Positions 5,590 through 7,155 of a DNA stretch of 7,155 nucleotides are shown in pieces. Both the position numbers and the translations under genes were made by a program. The notes beneath the pieces are model-generated. The model was not told the origin of the DNA and ran no database searches. It saw only the letters and a list, made by a program, of their open reading frames with translations. This DNA comes from DASROJ01 sp035646975. Its GTDB lineage: Bacteria > Acidobacteriota > Polarisedimenticolia > JACPZX01 > DASXTC01. Location: positions 1 through 7,155 of the forward strand of contig DASROJ010000227.1 in NCBI GenBank assembly GCA_035646975.1. Reading direction: 5' to 3'. Each line of letters starts with the position of its first letter. Positions within the stretch are counted from its first letter, which is position 1.

Positions 5590-7155
5590 TCAGACGGGCG
5601 GCGGGGCGCCTGCTTCGAGCGCCGCGGCCAGCTCCTTGACCTTCTTGAGGTCGAGCTTGCCGGTGCCCAGCAACGGGATCGCCTCGATGCGATGGAACGC
5701 TTCGCGCCGGGGCATCCAGAGGTTGGGAAGCCCCGCCTGGGTTAGCTGCGCCAGCACCGAGGCTGGATCGAAATCCTCCCCGACGAACAACGCCACGAGC
5801 CGCTCGCCGCGGTCCGGGTCCGGCAGCGAGGTCACCACGCAGCGCTGCTCTGTGGCTCCCGTGGCGGTCTGGATGGCTTCTTCAACGCCGGCCAGCGGCA
5901 CCATCTCTCCGGCGATCTTGGCAAAGCGCGAGAGCCGGTCGGTCAGCGTGATGAACCCGTCGTTGTCGAACCTGGCGATGTCGCCGGTGATGTACCAGCC
6001 ATCGCGCATGACGGAGGCGGTGCGTTCGGGATCGCCGAGATATCCCTTCATGACGTTGGCGCCGCGGATGAGCAGCAGTCCTTCTTCTCCCACCTTGCGA
6101 TCGACGAACGTCTCCGGGTCGACGATACGGGCAGCCACGCCGGGAATCGGCTGACCGATCGACCCGGCCTTGTGGCCGACCTGCTCGTTGCCCGGCTCGT
6201 CGATGTCCGGCATGCTCATCGTGGCCGCGGGCGACAGCTCGGTGGCGCCGTACCCTTCGAGCGGCTCGATATGGAACTTCTCCTTGAATGCGTCGGCCAG
6301 CGTCTTTTTCAGCTTCTCGGCGCCCACCACTACGTAGCGCAGCGACGCGAACTGGGCTTCGGTGCAGACTTTCGCGTACGCCTGCAGGAAAGTCGGTGTG
6401 GCCAGCAGGAAGGTGATCCGGTACTTCCCGCAAAGCTTGCCCACCGCCCGCGCCGCCAGCGGGTTGTTGTGATAGACGGCGGCAAAGCCGTTGGTCAGCG
6501 GCAGCCAGAGCGTCGCGGTGAACCCGAATGAATGGAAGAACGGCAGCACGCCGATCATCCTGTCGTCGGGTCCGATGTCGAAGATCTGCTGCATCGCCTC
6601 GACGTTCGAGATGATGTTGTGATGCGTCAGCACGACCCCCTTGGGCACGGCGGTGCTGCCCGAAGAAAAAATGATGGTCGCGACGTCGTCCATCGTCCGG
6701 CGCGATCCGGGAAACAACGCCGCGATGAGACGCACGGGAAGCAGCGTGGCGGCCAGCGCCAGCGCGCGCGCGGCCGGGCCGATCTCCTCGTTGAGCGACT
6801 CGGCCATCACCATCCCCTCGCGTTCGGGCATTTCGAGGGCCTCGAGAAACTTCCGCGACGTGAAGATGGTCCGGATGCCGCACTGCGCGATGGCCGCCTC
6901 GAGCGACTCGGCCGATGTGGTGTAGTTGAGATTCACCGGAACCTTGCCCGCCATCATCACCGCCACGTTGATCAGCGCGCCGGCCACCGAAGGCGGAAGC
7001 AGGATGCCGACCATCGCGTCGCCCCCGCCGTTCTGGCCGGCGGTGACGGCCGCCACGCGGCGCGACAGCGCAAGACTGCCGGCCAGCGCCCGCCGGAAGC
7101 TCAGCTCGGTTCCGCCGGAGTCGGCCAGGCAGAGCCGCCGCGGGTAGCGCTTCGC
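5590..7155 (-). CDS. aas: Aas-like acyl-ACP synthetase / AMP-binding domain (5' end beyond window)
   Basis: The 521 visible residues form a nearly complete ANL-superfamily adenylating domain, close in motif style to the acyl-ACP synthetase half of Aas, which recycles lysophospholipids by activating fatty acids at the inner membrane. Counting from the window edge, landmarks are LLPPSVAGALINVAVMMAGK (52-71), the phosphate-binding FSSGSTAVPKG (163-173), LPFFHSFGFTATLWLPL (204-220), VVGAEKLKK (276-284), GYGATELSP (301-309), GWYITGDIARFDNDGF (386-401), RLSRFAKIAGEMVPL (407-421), and the catalytic lysine in LLGTGKLDL (495-503, K500). The usual Gly after SGST in the phosphate loop is Ala here. The frame is open to the right edge, and residues before the internal GTG at 7056 (LCLADSGGTELSF) continue family-like sequence, so that GTG is not the start. 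A PlsC acyltransferase or transporter domain may be fused upstream, as in many Aas proteins, but is not visible. Confidence 0.9.
   Translation of the reverse strand, partial: AKRYPRRLCLADSGGTELSFRRALAGSLALSRRVAAVTAGQNGGGDAMVGILLPPSVAGALINVAVMMAGKVPVNLNYTTSAESLEAAIAQCGIRTIFTSRKFLEALEMPEREGMVMAESLNEEIGPAARALALAATLLPVRLIAALFPGSRRTMDDVATIIFSSGSTAVPKGVVLTHHNIISNVEAMQQIFDIGPDDRMIGVLPFFHSFGFTATLWLPLTNGFAAVYHNNPLAARAVGKLCGKYRITFLLATPTFLQAYAKVCTEAQFASLRYVVVGAEKLKKTLADAFKEKFHIEPLEGYGATELSPAATMSMPDIDEPGNEQVGHKAGSIGQPIPGVAARIVDPETFVDRKVGEEGLLLIRGANVMKGYLGDPERTASVMRDGWYITGDIARFDNDGFITLTDRLSRFAKIAGEMVPLAGVEEAIQTATGATEQRCVVTSLPDPDRGERLVALFVGEDFDPASVLAQLTQAGLPNLWMPRREAFHRIEAIPLLGTGKLDLKKVKELAAALEAGAPPPV

Overview
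The window is high-GC bacterial DNA. Every gene I can support lies on the minus strand, so transcription runs from high to low coordinates. The taxonomic signal is weak. GC-rich coding DNA, an Aas-type acyl ligase, and a MacA-like adaptor with two stand-alone MacB-type permeases would fit an environmental lineage such as Acidobacteriota or a neighbouring phylum, but this is a guess from gene style, not a placement.

From right to left, the stable part comes first. A gene open to the right edge (5590-7155) encodes the acyl-ACP synthetase domain of an Aas-like phospholipid repair enzyme. After a gap of about 107 bases and a weak hairpin comes a tightly coupled three-gene efflux operon: a membrane-fusion adaptor (4268-5482) and two paralogous MacB-type permeases (3051-4271 and 1804-3051). 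Their stops and starts overlap (GTGA, then TGATG). An intrinsic terminator at 1661-1696 closes the operon. No ATP-binding subunit is encoded in or next to it, so the ATPase must come from elsewhere. A cold-shock protein gene follows (1302-1511, GTG start, strong ribosome binding site, leader with inverted repeats), with its own strong terminator at 1247-1285.

The left 1.1 kb is accessory DNA: the proximal end of an integron cassette array. Cassette 2 (520-1112) is complete and carries an unrecognised three-helix membrane protein. Cassette 1 (1-519, running off the left edge) carries a DUF4279-family protein whose stop codon is supplied by the attC site. Two attC sites share 58 bases with one mismatch. 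Each cassette starts with a 10-base core that is the exact reverse complement of the first 10 bases of its own attC, as expected of genuine cassettes. No integrase gene, and no attC of the same family, lies on the promoter-proximal side. There the array abuts the 3' end of the cold-shock gene, so it looks like an integrase-less attC cluster or an integron whose integrase lies elsewhere.

The clearest items for follow-up are the integrase-less array and its junction, a single-base difference between the attC copies that creates a perfect competing hairpin, the missing transporter ATPase, and the orphan membrane protein of cassette 2.
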